Source of the DNA: Cercophora sp. LCS_1
Lineage: Eukaryota; Ascomycota; Sordariomycetes; Sordariales; Lasiosphaeriaceae
Assembly (NCBI GenBank): GCA_036250225.1
Contig: JAPZLL010000010.1
Span: forward strand, 496,001 to 560,000
DNA: 64,000 nucleotides
Reading direction: 5' to 3'
Part shown: positions 1-10,572 of the stretch, piece after piece
Numbering within the stretch: position 1 is the first letter of the stretch
Layout of the letters: every line of letters begins with the position of its first letter
The notes under the pieces: model-generated
The model's database searches: none
What the model was told of the DNA's origin: nothing
What the model saw: only the letters and a program-made list of their open reading frames with translations
Made by a program: the position numbers and the translations under genes

Positions 1-206
1 CCGTTGATGGAATCCGCAACCTGCATCAAGGTCAGCATGGAAACTTGATAGCTAGAATTTGAGCCCACCTTGATCCGCGGAATCCCGAGGTGAGGAACGC
101 CAGGAGTCGCATTGAATTGGCTGCCTGACAGCAAAGAGACCTTTTCTTCGAGGGTCAGCTGCGAAATCAGGGACTCGAAAGTAGGTTCCTCTCCTGTGAT
201 TGCCAT
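1..206 (-). CDS. GH3 family beta-glucosidase, N-terminal part (cut by window edge)
   Basis: The protein begins at the ATG at 206-204 and reads MAITGEEPTFESLISQL, then LTLEEKVSLLSG and GIPRIKV. A 48-nt intron (68-21, donor GTGGGC, acceptor GCAG) follows, and the frame resumes as ADSING. LTLEEKVSLLSG and IPRIKVADSINGV are the classic start of fungal glycoside hydrolase family 3 beta-glucosidases, which remove terminal glucose from cellobiose and other beta-glucosides. No signal peptide is seen, so an intracellular enzyme is likely. The gene runs off the left edge, so the catalytic Asp is not visible. It lies downstream of a sugar transporter on the same strand, which fits import followed by intracellular hydrolysis. 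Confidence 0.85.
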   Translation of the reverse strand, partial: MAITGEEPTFESLISQLTLEEKVSLLSGSQFNATPGVPHLGIPRIKVGSNSSYQVSMLTLMQVADSIN

Positions 207-669
207 TTTTCTTGTTCTGGACGACCTATTTCCCGCCGTTCCACCTCGACCTTTTATGTAGTGTTACACGGCCAGCTGGAAGAAGCAACCTTGCTCAGTT
301 CAAACATGTCTTCGCCTCATTTCACTCTTGCATGACTGAAGACACGCCAAGGCCTGGGTTGTTTGTGTTTCATGAGTGGCTTACAGTCAGGGGCCCGGTA
401 AGTGGAGGTGGTCAGCGGAAGGTGGAGGAAGGACGCCAAGAAAAGGGGCGCGCGACCACTTTCCGGACACCACGAACTTTGGTCTGTTCGCTCACCTGGC
501 AGTCAATTTGCAGGAGCCACGGCTTAACTTTGCAATAGCTTTTTCGGTTATGAGAACCCGGCCCGTCTTCACGCATTGGGAAATAGAGAGCAAAACTTGC
601 CAGGTAAACAAACAATTTTGGAACTGATGAGCGCATGTAAACTGGGATATGTGACAACACAACTTCAAT
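207..669. other. Intergenic region between the sugar transporter and the GH3 gene
   Basis: About 460 bases without a convincing gene. It must hold the 3' end of the transporter transcript and the GH3 promoter. I see no clear TATA box or repeat. Confidence 0.5.
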
Positions 670-2247
670 CTAACTCTCACCCTCAACCCTCCCGAACTGG
701 TAGCTCTCAAACCTCCTCGCCTTCACTCCCATCTCGAACATGCGGTCCAGCTCCTCAAAACTCCTTCCCTTTGTCCCCGGAACATCCCAATACATAACAC
801 CCAACACCAACACCCCCATCCCAAAAAAGATCCACCCAATGTTACCGCCCAAATTTGCCTGATCCTGGTTAAACAAAAACGGCATCACCACCGTCCAAAA
901 CGTCCCCGCAACAGCCGCAAACGCACTTCCAATCCCCAAACTCTTTGCCCTTAGTCGTATCGCCGAGACCTCGCCCATAACCGCATTCGACGCCCCAACA
1001 GCAGGCCCATACGAAATAGACGTAAACTGCAACGCCACACCAATCATCAACAATGTCGTCCTCGTTTGCGGCAGCACACCACCGATCCCCATGATCAGAT
1101 ACATGACGACACAAACCCCCACCCCGAAAAACATGAGCGGCCTGTGTCTGAACCGCATCATCAAAAAGATATTCACCAGCGCCGAAACAACACCCATGCT
1201 AATCCCAATCTGCACCAGCATCACCACAGTCCCACTGTCCAGTCCCGTCTGGTTGAGAAAGTACGGCGCGTTAGCAGACAACACCGCCCCGACAACCTGC
1301 GGCATGTATGCACAGATGAGAATGATGCGTGTCCGCCGGGCGTTGGTCCCACGGAAACACTCCACAAAACTTGGTTTCGACCTTGACAGCTGGCGTTCCG
1401 CATCAACCGTTTTTTGTATCTCGGCGAGTCGTACCGAGGTATCATGACCCGATGACAACCGCTCCAACGACATCCTCGCTGCCTCCGGCTTCCCCTTCAT
1501 GACGAGATAGTACGGCGACTCAGGCATAAACGGCAGTCCGACAGCCAGTATAGCCGGAAAGACCCACGCCGCTGCAAACAAGACCTTGAACGCAGACGGA
1601 TCTTGGATCCCCACGCGCGCGAAGGTTGACGAAATGGCAATGAGAAACCCCAGGTTGAGCATAATCGTGTTGCACGACAAGGCGATACTCCGCATCGGCG
1701 TGGGCGCTGTTTCCGAAACCCACGTCTGGGTCCCTGTCAGGATCAGACCAACAGCGAAGCCAGTCGTGATCTTCCCGCCGAGGAAGTGCGCCGGTGTGGA
1801 TGCGATGAAGGTCACCGCGATGCCGGCTGACGCGACCATGATGGCGAGGAGGAAAACAGACCGTCGGCCGTACATGTCTTGGATGGTGCCGGCGGTGAAA
1901 GAGCCCAGGATGGTCATGACGTTGTACATGGCGTTCCAAGCCGATTGCCAGTGTGCTGGGATGATGAGACGGCCGTTGATTTCGGTGGCGAATTTGTGCT
2001 GGAAGGCCGGCATGGCGAGGCAGACGGATAGAGCGAGGTTTTCGTAGCCTACGAGGGTGGAGCCGACTGAGGCGTGTTAGTCAAGTGGGCGGCGAAGTAG
2101 AGGAAAAAGGGGGATACTGTTTGCGTAGAGGGTCCAGAGGAGAACTTTGGGATTGCGGGTGATGCATTCCCATGGGGTCATGTCGTTGATGGTGGATGCA
2201 TCCTCGTCATGTTCGACGGACTTTTCCTTCTCGGCTGTGGAAGGCAT
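670..2247 (-). CDS. MFS sugar transporter (glucoside/maltose permease type)
   Basis: Two exons, 2247-2118 and 2066-670, with a 51-nt intron (2117-2067). The spliced length is 1527 nt, giving 508 aa. The join restores WTLYANIGSTLVGYENLALS, the conserved first helix of fungal sugar/H+ symporters. Other signatures are GRR in the loop after helix 2, PESPYYLVMKGK at mid-protein and a C-terminal PGTKGRSFEELDRMFE. These place it in the MAL/alpha-glucoside-type branch of the major facilitator superfamily, a 12-helix plasma-membrane protein. The true substrate cannot be read from sequence; the GH3 gene just downstream suggests a beta-glucoside such as cellobiose. The start ATG was chosen because upstream in-frame sequence is not protein-like. 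Confidence 0.9.
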
Positions 2248-3201
2248 GATGTTGGTCAACTGGGAGCCAGCCCAGTTTGAACAGATGTGGTATCGATGTG
2301 AGTAGTTGAGGTGATTGTGGTGGGGCGAGCGGCAGAGACGGGCAGAAAACTTCTGGAACCGAGCTGGGGTATATATGCACAGGCTCTGACGGAACACTGA
2401 CCACGCTGCTGGGCCAGCGCCATGCAGGCTTGGGAATCTGTGGGACAGGGGTCAGCAAATTGCCGGCTCTCTACCCGACCACAGCTCGACCACAGCGTTG
2501 TGCATGACATCTGTTGCTGCTGACGACGCTCTGTGTTTGCCAAATGTTTCCTTGAGGTATACCGTGATTCAGGGTGTACCATCAAGGGTAGTGTATCAAA
2601 CTCTGAAAGTCAAAGCCTTGCCTGTGAGGTTTTTCGGTTTCGGCTTCACCCACAGTGAAGTTCACCTGGAACTCGTGTCGGGAGCGGTACTACCAGGCAA
2701 CCCCAGTCGTTCTACAGCACTCACGCTAGCTAGATAGATCGATTTGTACCATGGAGATTGAATGAGAGTGCCGCCAGATGTTCTCTCAGTTGCAAGACGT
2801 GATCGAAGGTCAGATGGATACAGAGCCCGCAATTCCTTCCAGGAACTACCGCAGGCGCAGGACATGTATAAATTCGGCCTCAGCGGCTTGGAAAGGCGTG
2901 GGATTCGATCGAAACCCGTGCTGATCACCGACCGGATTGTGGAGGTGGGGGCCGCCGATGAGACCGTCACAGACCAGGCCAAGGCGGGCCCGGCAATGCG
3001 ACCAAACCGGCAGCGACACCGGTATGGATACTCGTTCATTATCATGTCAACTATCGCTTAAATCTTGTCTCCCGGATTTCTGGCTTGATTGTTTTCGGTG
3101 TCAACCCATTCTCCTTGTCTCCAATTTGACATCTTTCTTCTGATTACCACCTCCTTTACGCATCATCAACCACAACCACAAAGCTTCTTCCAAACGCCAC
3201 A
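2248..3201. other. Divergent promoter region between transporter and bicupin gene
   Basis: About 950 bases between two divergent genes. Apart from the TATA-like element near 2370, and pyrimidine-rich sequence at 3060-3200 typical of a fungal 5' leader, I see no gene or repeat. Confidence 0.5.
2370..2375 (-). promoter_or_regulatory. TATA-like box upstream of the sugar transporter
   Basis: On the minus strand the sequence reads TGCATATATACCCC, about 125 bases upstream of the transporter ATG at 2247. Position and sequence suit a core promoter TATA element; no transcription start is known. Confidence 0.4.
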
Positions 3202-4359
3202 ATGGGCTCGTCGTCTTCCAAACCTTCCAGCAAATCAACTACCTCCCAGTCCTCAAAATCAGCCGAACCGCTCAAAAAAGACAGGCCCTCCACAATCCCA
3301 ACCCTCACCTCCCCTCCTCCGTCCAGAACGCCCTACATCATCCCCTCCCACGCCGGCGAATCCCTCACTCTCCCAGGCAGCAAATCCGTCTACCGCATCC
3401 TCGCCTCCTCCTTACAAACCGACTCGACCATCGCCCTCTTCACCTCCACCTCCGTTGCAGCCCCGGCCCCCGGTTTCCACTGGCACGCCAAAACCCACGA
3501 CATCTTCCTCGTAACCAGAGGCTTCCTCAAACTCTGGAATGGCTCGAAATGCCGCATCATGGGACCGGGCGATTTCGCCTATGTCCCTCCACGCGCTATC
3601 CATAACCCGGAACCATTGGGGCCGTGTACAGAACTATTGGGGTTGGTGGCGCCAGGGGATTGGGTTGATTTCTTCAGAGAGGTTGGGGAGCCTTATGAAG
3701 GCATACTAGTTCCCGAGAAGGATGAGCGGGATTTGAGGGCATTGTTGGGACCGAGGATGAGGGAGGCCGGGGAGAAATGGGATGTGTATTTTGAGAGGGG
3801 ACACAAGGGTCCTGAGGTTGGTGAGTGGGAGGAGGGAGAGTGCGTGTTGCCTGAGCCGGGCGTGGGGTATTTTTTGAGGGCGGAGAGGGGACCGCGGTGG
3901 TTGCTGGGTGGGGTGTTGGTCAGGCCGTTTATCAATGCGGTGCAGTGTGAAGGGTTGTTTTCGATTTCGGGGATTGAGAGTTCGGGGATGTATGAGGAGG
4001 AGCCGTTTCGAGGGTGTTGGCTGACTTTCCCGAAGGTGGATCATTGTTTTCATGTGATGGAGGGCGAGTTAAGGGTTTCGATCAAGGGTGGAGAGTGGTC
4101 GAGTGTTAGGGTCGGGGAGACGGCGGTTGTATCTGCTGGGAGAAGCTTTAGGTTGGGATTTGGAAGTCGGTATGTGCGGGTTATCAGTTTTGTGAATGGA
4201 GAGGGATTGGAGACGGTTATGCAGAGGGCGGGGATGAGTTATGATGGACATGTCCTTCCCGATAAAGCCGAAAAGTATTCAGAGGAGAAACTCAAGGGTG
4301 TTTGTGTCGAAATGGGTGTGGCTGTAGACCAAGTTGAGCATCTGCAAACTGCTACATGA
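3202..4359 (+). CDS. Bicupin protein, quercetin-dioxygenase-like
   Basis: Single-exon gene of 385 aa. A Ser/Lys-rich tail (1-40) is followed by two cupin domains (about 60-160 and 215-350). The first carries HWHAKTHD and later PPRAIHNPE, matching the metal ligands His, His, acidic residue and His of flavonol 2,3-dioxygenases; the usual Glu position is Asp here. The second domain lacks an obvious HxH motif (PKVDHCFHVMEGEL), so it probably has a structural role. The product is likely a cytosolic metal-dependent dioxygenase or isomerase of unknown substrate. No signal peptide is seen; the N-terminus starts MGSSSS, and a Gly at position 2 could accept myristate, but this is speculative. It stands alone rather than in an evident cluster. 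Confidence 0.75.
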   Translation: MGSSSSKPSSKSTTSQSSKSAEPLKKDRPSTIPTLTSPPPSRTPYIIPSHAGESLTLPGSKSVYRILASSLQTDSTIALFTSTSVAAPAPGFHWHAKTHDIFLVTRGFLKLWNGSKCRIMGPGDFAYVPPRAIHNPEPLGPCTELLGLVAPGDWVDFFREVGEPYEGILVPEKDERDLRALLGPRMREAGEKWDVYFERGHKGPEVGEWEEGECVLPEPGVGYFLRAERGPRWLLGGVLVRPFINAVQCEGLFSISGIESSGMYEEEPFRGCWLTFPKVDHCFHVMEGELRVSIKGGEWSSVRVGETAVVSAGRSFRLGFGSRYVRVISFVNGEGLETVMQRAGMSYDGHVLPDKAEKYSEEKLKGVCVEMGVAVDQVEHLQTAT

Positions 4360-5099
4360 CTGGTAGTCTGGGCGGCAGGACTGGCACATGTTTAGCATGT
4401 ATGCCACGAGTTACTTTTCAGTGTGCCTACCTTACACTCATCCACTGTAATGAGTAACCTCAGGTGCCGGCATGTGCATCCATCCAAGAATCGCCAAGAA
4501 GCACTGCATTGGGGGCTGCCCGACTACCTCTATTACCCTCACCTCTAGGTCATGTCATTGGTGCTCATCACATCTGGTGTCATTCAAGCAACGGCAATCA
4601 GAGAATGCCTCGAATGCTTGGCAGTCGTCGTGATAGGCCCATATGGGTTCCCATTGCAGCCTCACTCTTGAGCTGAGCTCCGATAACCATCTTAAAAGGG
4701 CGTTACCCCGCTTCTTTCTTCATCGCTGAGTGGCACACTGGACCTCCTCGGTCAGGAGACCACGGAGCGACTGCCTGATGTCCTCCAGGCGCAACTAGGA
4801 TCAATCCTTGGCGGTTGCCAATCCAACCTAGACGAGCTGGAGACCTGGCGAATGGCTGAGTGCCGACGAAGTACTACAGGCCGCTTGGATGAGGCAATGG
4901 GCCTTGCCAGCGTACACAAACGGTCGAAAGGCTTGGAAATAACATTCTGCGCATGAATGACACGGCAACGACAACGCTAGCTAGTAATTTGATGTGTAGC
5001 GGCCCCCTCTGAACGATGGAAACACATCCAGACGGCCACGACAGATATCCCTAAGCACGTCCATTTCCTCGCAAGTTCTCTGAACATCATCCATTTTTG
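4360..5099. other. Intergenic region with an 80-codon open stretch of unclear nature
   Basis: No gene can be assigned. The frame 4726-4956 on the plus strand is open for 77 codons and ends in TGA. Its composition is protein-like (LDLLGQETTERLPDVLQAQL), but it has no ATG and no recognisable family. It may be a relic exon or chance. Confidence 0.35.
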
Positions 5100-6426
5100 T
5101 CATTTATCAAACCTAAACCCCCTGAAGGCATTCGGCGGTGCCTTTGGTTCATCAACTGCATCTGGTAGCCGGACATCCGTGCCTCCCGTCTCCATCGCGT
5201 CATCTGTCCTCTCCGATGACCGAGATCGAACAAGCGATCCAATTCTCCTCCTTGCTTGGACTGGTGGCGCCAGCTCGAGACTTTCTTGGTCCTCCAGCCC
5301 ATCCAATGGCTCATGGCTGTGAGCAGCTGAACTTTTCAGGATCTTTCGGAACAACGGCCTCATGACAACTAAGCAGGGAATAATGATGGCGCTGTTGACC
5401 TCGACGCAGTTCCAATAACTTAGTGTCGCATAATCATAAAGGGGATCCTGCGAATCGTTTGCGAGAGCTTCCTTGATCCAGATGATGCGAAGGATAGAGA
5501 TGATGCAGACACTGTGCCTTATTAGACGACTCCTACCACGAAGCCGAGGAAACCCACAAGAACCCAATAGCAAAGATCAACATAACGCCAATTTTCTCCC
5601 TCCACGACAGCGATGTCATGAGCCAAACCACGGGTATCGGGAGCAGAAAGATCAAAAAGTCGGTAGCGACATGAAGCCCGATGACAGCCCACGTGTAGGA
5701 CGCAGACTTACACTCTCCCTCGATGGTTGAGTCCCAGAATGCCTCCAATGGTCTGCAGAGCGTCATTGCCGAAATGAAGCCCCCTACATTGTAGGCAACG
5801 ACTATGGCGAGTATGACCCATGCCACCCGGCTTGCCCAGTTGAACTGGAAGAGGCGGATGTACAGGAGGAGGATGGAGACCTTGGACATTGCGAGGCTGA
5901 GTTGGTAGAAGAGGGTTCCGACCCAGCCGGTCTAGAAACCACTAAGCAACTAAATGGTCAGGCTCAAGGGAGATACGTACCCGAAGATACAAGCTGAAAT
6001 CGCCAGGGGCGATGTTCCAGATGTGAGACCCATTGCCATACTTGCATCCTGTCATCCTTCAGGTTCAGCATAGCCACAGGAGAGAACGCGGGGACTTGAT
6101 AAACTCGCCGTAGATCGTAGCAACTGTGAAGCCAAGAGCTAGAAGCTGCCTCCCGTGTCAGTCGCCCTGGCGCGGGCTAGTTCGCAGTACAAACTCACAT
6201 ACGCCGCGAAAACACACCAATCTTCAGGTCCCAAGACACGTTGGATCCTCGCGCGCGTGTAAAACCGCGCAGCAACAGCAAACCCAGAAATCATCCAACA
6301 GGAGACCGCACAAGCGATGATCGACCCCGAACGGGAGCTCGTATCAGGCGGAGCAGTCCCATCGTCGGCTCGGGAAAAGACATGCTGCCGATAACCACCC
6401 TGAATAAGCTGTGAGGGTAGCATCAT
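5100..6426 (-). CDS. PTH11-like seven-helix membrane protein (fungal rhodopsin-domain family)
   Basis: Five exons: 6426-6199, 6145-6096, 6056-5981, 5931-5558 and 5511-5100. They total 1140 nt (379 aa). The best guide to the family is the series LGPEDWCVFAAY, GNGSHIWNI, ATDFLIFLLPIPVVWL, FAIGFFVCIISILR and YWNCVEVNSAIIIPCLVVMRPLF. These are signatures of the integral membrane family related to Magnaporthe PTH11, whose members sense surface or nutrient cues. The third intron is only 39 nt with an AAG acceptor, so that joint is the least certain. The C-terminal tail (from about 280) is charged and rich in Ser/Arg, as expected for a cytoplasmic tail. The start ATG has a close second ATG and could lie further upstream if a further 5' intron exists. 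Confidence 0.8.
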
Positions 6427-7102
6427 GGTGGACGCATCGTGTGTCGCCTCGGAAACTCACCACCGCGAAACCAAAAAAAAAAAAAGTGGAAAACGTTGCC
6501 AGAGCGTCGCGTCGCGTCTTCGATTGCCATCTTATTCCCACAGCTGCGCAGATCGCTTGCCGGAAATCCGGAAATAAATGGTTTTTGCGGCGCTCGGGGG
6601 CGCTTGGTGCGTTGCGCCGCGATTGGCGCTTCCCCGGGGGAAGCTCCCCTGGGGCTGCCGCTAGAGCAAGCCATCGGCGCCTCGTCCAATGGTAGACGGT
6701 GACATGTGTCAGTGCTTGAGATCCAGAACCACGGAGCGAGCACCGGTGAGGGATCTTTGTGTTGCACAGAGATTTTCGCCCCGTCGGGGGTCGGCATTTC
6801 ACAATTTCCACCTGGTGAGGATGGGGTAAAAAAAAAAAAGAACGTGTTGAAGACAGGGTTTATTATTCACACGGTGACCTTCTCTCTGCTGTCTGACTCG
6901 TAGGAGGGGAAGGCGCGAGGATGATCATATGATATATGTGCGCCCAGGGGAAGGGCTCTGTGCCCTGAGGAAGGTACCTTCCACACCGGCCAACGGCAGT
7001 GCTCCTGCCCTGTCTCACATCGTAGCCATACCTGTGCAGGCGCAATTCAAATTGCAGAGGAAACATCGTCTGTGCACTGGCAATCAGCAAACCACGAATG
7101 GT
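6427..7102. other. Intergenic region with A-runs
   Basis: No gene recognised. It holds two long A-runs (about 6472-6485 and 6829-6839) and G+C-rich sequence at 6590-6690. No tRNA or repeat could be supported. Confidence 0.45.
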
Positions 7103-9354
7103 TCATTCAATCTCAAAGCTGCGAGTAACCCCAGAAGGAATATCCGAGTCACAGGGTCGGCCATCTAACTCATAGCGAAAGTACCCGACCCTCCGAAACC
7201 TCCCCGGCTGGCTTTCCCGCTCCTTGATGACGACACCGGCCCACTTCGACACGTTTTCCCCATCATCTGTCATCTTTCGCGCAACACAAAGGCAGTGCAA
7301 CAGCGCCGGCAGGATCGATACCTCCGACAGATTTACATACCAACCAACCTCCCAGGGAATCTCACCCGGGAGCTCACGCCCAATCAGCTCCTTCCACTCT
7401 GCCTCGTCGTCAATCCAGAACCGAATGTGGCGTTGTTCGTCACCCTCTGTGAGATACCGTTTATCTAGCTTCATGCCAAAGTGATCCACAAGAAGGAAGG
7501 GACATGATATCTCCAACAGTCCCGCTCCTACCTCGCCAAACTTGTCGGTCGGGTTCGCTAACTCAATGCAACACTGAGTCACCATCGCCACAGTCTCCCA
7601 ACCCGACTCATCTTGCATGATGATGGCGCCGTCGATCGCTACCCACGACCATGACGGAGCTCTCGGCTTGCCATCCAAGACAACCCTTCTCGTGTTCTGC
7701 ATCATGAAGCCGTAGGCAGAGGAACTGCTTTGGCCGACCTGGTACGTCGGGCTCGGCACATACCACAGCAGGTCCCTCAACAGCGTCGTCCGCCAGAGTC
7801 CGGCAAAGTAATCCCCGCGACTTCCGTCCGAGAACCGATTCGCGATACCAGCCAGGGCAGGCAATTTGTCGCTCGGAGCGGTGATCCGTCTCGACGTAAA
7901 GTTTCGGACAACAGATGGCCAGACATCTTCGGCGCTACCTGCCATCTTGGGCCACATGGGGTCGATCTCAACAAGACGAGCAGCGTTGGGTGACAAGTTT
8001 AGAGGATTCTGTTGATCACACACAAACCGCAAGGGGGCGGCAGCCATGAAGACTAGCAACCGTGGCGAAAGAACCCATTCTTGGTACGTCCAGGCCCGAC
8101 TGGCGAGTGGTTCCTTGTAGAACTCGCTGCCGCGGTCTGCGTTGTAGGACTCTTTGTAGGCCGGGGCCAATATTACGGCATCATCGTGGGCCACGGAACC
8201 ATTCGTTCCCGCTTGGTAATGCGGAATACGACACCAAGGTTTCCCGTCGATCAGGCCACCCTCGGAGTTCAACGAGCCTGCGGCCACAAGCGTGAGGTAG
8301 GCGTTGCCATAGACTTGGTGCATCCGAGTTGACTCTCGCTGCCAGTCTTCCCGCGCTTCCGGCTCCTCACGTCCGCCTTGGAGGATGCATAGCGCATCAA
8401 TCCAGAGGTAGCGGAGTCCCAGTTCTTTGGTGACCTGTACTGTCTCGCGAAGAGTGGCGGGCATGTCGGCTACCTGGATACCACTCATTCGGGAGGACAG
8501 AGTCGACGGCTTGGTGACAAATGGCGGACTAGAGCCCCAGCAGTATGACAAGGCGACATATCGCTTGTCGCCAATGCCTCTTCCGTCGCCAGTCAGTATC
8601 AACTTGATGGTCTCCTCATTCCCAACACCGAGATCCAGCAACCGTGTGGGAAGCGTCCGGTCCTGGGCCCCCCGATGTCGACACTGATGCGACGAGTCAC
8701 AACTCGCAAGGCTCTTCCGGGCATACTCGACGTCCCACTTGGTGTCAATCTTCATCTCGCCGTATTCGATATCCATGTCCCATTGATCTTCGGTGGCGAC
8801 CAGGCTCTCAATGGTGTACAGGTCTCGCCGGGGCGTGTAGACCAGCTCGACCTTTGACTCCTTTGTCGCTCGTCGGGACCATTTCGATTTGGATTCAGTA
8901 GTTGTCTTGGACAATGAGACGTCAAACTTCCAGTACTCTTCGTATCTGGGGTGGTTTACAACGGTCAGGAGCCGACGGATCAAGACCTCGCAGAGCTGGC
9001 AGTTTTTCTCGAGAAAGCCGTTGATGAGGTCGTCAGCTGTTCCGAGGCGTATGTTCCAGGTCTCGAGGTCGGGGCCTGGGAGGATGAGGTCGTTGCATCG
9101 GAGGCAGAGGTAGTCTGGTCTGGTCAGTCGAAGGAATGGTTGGGAAAGCGGGAGGACTTGCGCCGGGGCTCGAGAACACGCGGTGGAAGAGAAGAGTCGG
9201 TCGGTACCACGGGCGGTGCAGCGTCGACATCACTGACCACGCCGCCGAGCTTTGGGATGTTCTTTTCGATGGCTGCCCTCACCTTGCCCTGGATATCGCG
9301 CACCCCGAAGCGAGCGGCTTGACGGATCAAGGATTTACCTGGTGGATCTGTCAT
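7103..9354 (-). CDS. HET-domain protein (heterokaryon incompatibility family)
   Basis: Two exons, 9354-9180 and 9114-7103, with a 65-nt intron; total 2187 nt, 728 aa. Exon 2 opens with YLCLRC and later NCQLCEVL, a paired Cys motif common ahead of HET domains. The HET core spans about residues 243-385: YVALSYCWG, MPATLRETV, LRYLWIDALCILQ and the NAYLTLVAA block. HET domains act in non-self recognition and regulated cell death when incompatible hyphae fuse; many fungi carry dozens, most without a known partner. The protein then has a long beta-rich C-terminal region with no other domain I recognise. The intron position was chosen because it joins the only two open frames with the right phase; its exact borders are less sure than the HET call. 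Confidence 0.88.
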
Positions 9355-9622
9355 TTTGATCCTTTTTGCGCCCTGTCTCGCGATGTGAGGGCGGAATGAG
9401 AAGAGACACGAGCGGCGGTACGTTTGGAACAGCTGGATGTACTGATGGTGGACTGTGTTGAGTGGGAAGCGGGGACGTTCACACAGACGTCGGGTTGGGA
9501 TTGGGCAGAAACAACCACTACTGGCACAGTCCCCGCATTTATTCTAGAACCCAGAACGACGGCGCCAACGATATCCCAACTACATCCAGCAAGCTTGCAA
9601 ACGAGTGAGCTCGCATGGCAGT

Positions 9623-10572
9623 TCAACCAACCCTCGTCAACTCAAACACCAACCGCTTCATCTTAGGCGCAATCCACGAATACCTCGGATCCGACCGACT
9701 ATAACAGTTATCCAACGCTACATCAACCTTCCACTTCGTCCCGGTCTTGGCCTCAACTTCAGCCATTAACTTTCGAAATGGCTCCGGGTTATGCACAGGA
9801 ACCTTGCCATTCCAATCTTCAACCGGCGCCTCCTCCACACCGCACGCAGTCCCCGTGGTTGTCGTCCCGAGCTTCCCCTCCTTCAGCACCGCGACACCCC
9901 TTTCAAGCATAGCAACTTGCCTCTCCCAGGGGAAACAGTGCAGCACAAGCGAGAAGCTGACGGTGTCAAATTTGCCGACCAGTTCCGGCCATGCACCGGT
10001 CGTGATATCATCAAGCACATTGGCCTGTACGAACTTGGTCTTGAGGGTGTCTCTGTCGCGGAACAAGTTGTAGCCGAGATCGACGTATCCCTGAAGCAAA
10101 TCAGCGCCGAACATGTTTTCCGCTGGTGCGCCGTCAAATACGAGCTTACGGATGTCGTGGCCTAGACAACGACCGACGTCGAGGAAGGTGTCGCCTGCTT
10201 GGAGGCGGGTGAGGAGTTTGTGGTAGACGCGCGTGCGGTTGGAGAGGGCGAGGTCGAGGAAGTCAAAGGCGCCGATGCGGGGGAAGGGAAAGGTTTCCCA
10301 TGCGCGGTCGCGCTCGTACATGTCAGCTGTGCAAAGGACAGAGGGAGAGTCTTGTTTTGACTTGAGTCCTGGTGGAAAGCGACTTACTAAGGATAAGACG
10401 GCATCTTCAATCTCGTCGGCTGAGTAGCCGGCGTATTTCTCGAGGAGCTCTCGTGCTGGCCAGTGGATGATGAGGCGGCCTTTGAGCCACAGTTTACGTC
10501 GCGGCTGTTGGGGTACCCGTCGAAGCCTGTTGGCTCGGTGGTGGAGATCGTCTCGGTAGCGGCGACTGCCAT
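9623..10572 (-). pseudogene. Class I SAM-dependent methyltransferase with two frame defects
   Basis: The main exon (10326-9623) encodes FLDVGRCLGHDIRKLV, the SAM-binding motif I region, then GADLLQGYVDLGYNLFRD and FDTVSFSLVLHCFPWE, all typical of a fungal class I methyltransferase family. Upstream, 10497-10388 reads LWLKGRLIIHWPARELLEKY and continues to EIEDAVLSL in a second frame, and the ATG at 10572 (MAVAATETISTTEPTGFDGYPNSR) is in a third. Exons 10572-10388 and 10326-9623 sum to 889 nt, two bases short of a multiple of three. One base is missing near 10495 and one at the donor (TTA|GTAAGT, where TTAG|GTAAGT would fit). Either the gene is damaged or the assembly has two deletions. Substrate unknown. 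Confidence 0.65.

Noticed and set aside
4726..4956. 77-codon open stretch on the plus strand with protein-like composition
   Set aside because: No ATG, no family pattern and no partner exon with consistent phase could be found, so it is noted only in the gap entry.
6640..6720. tRNA-like string (CCTCGTCCAATGGTAGACGG)
   Set aside because: No acceptor stem or T-arm could be paired around it.
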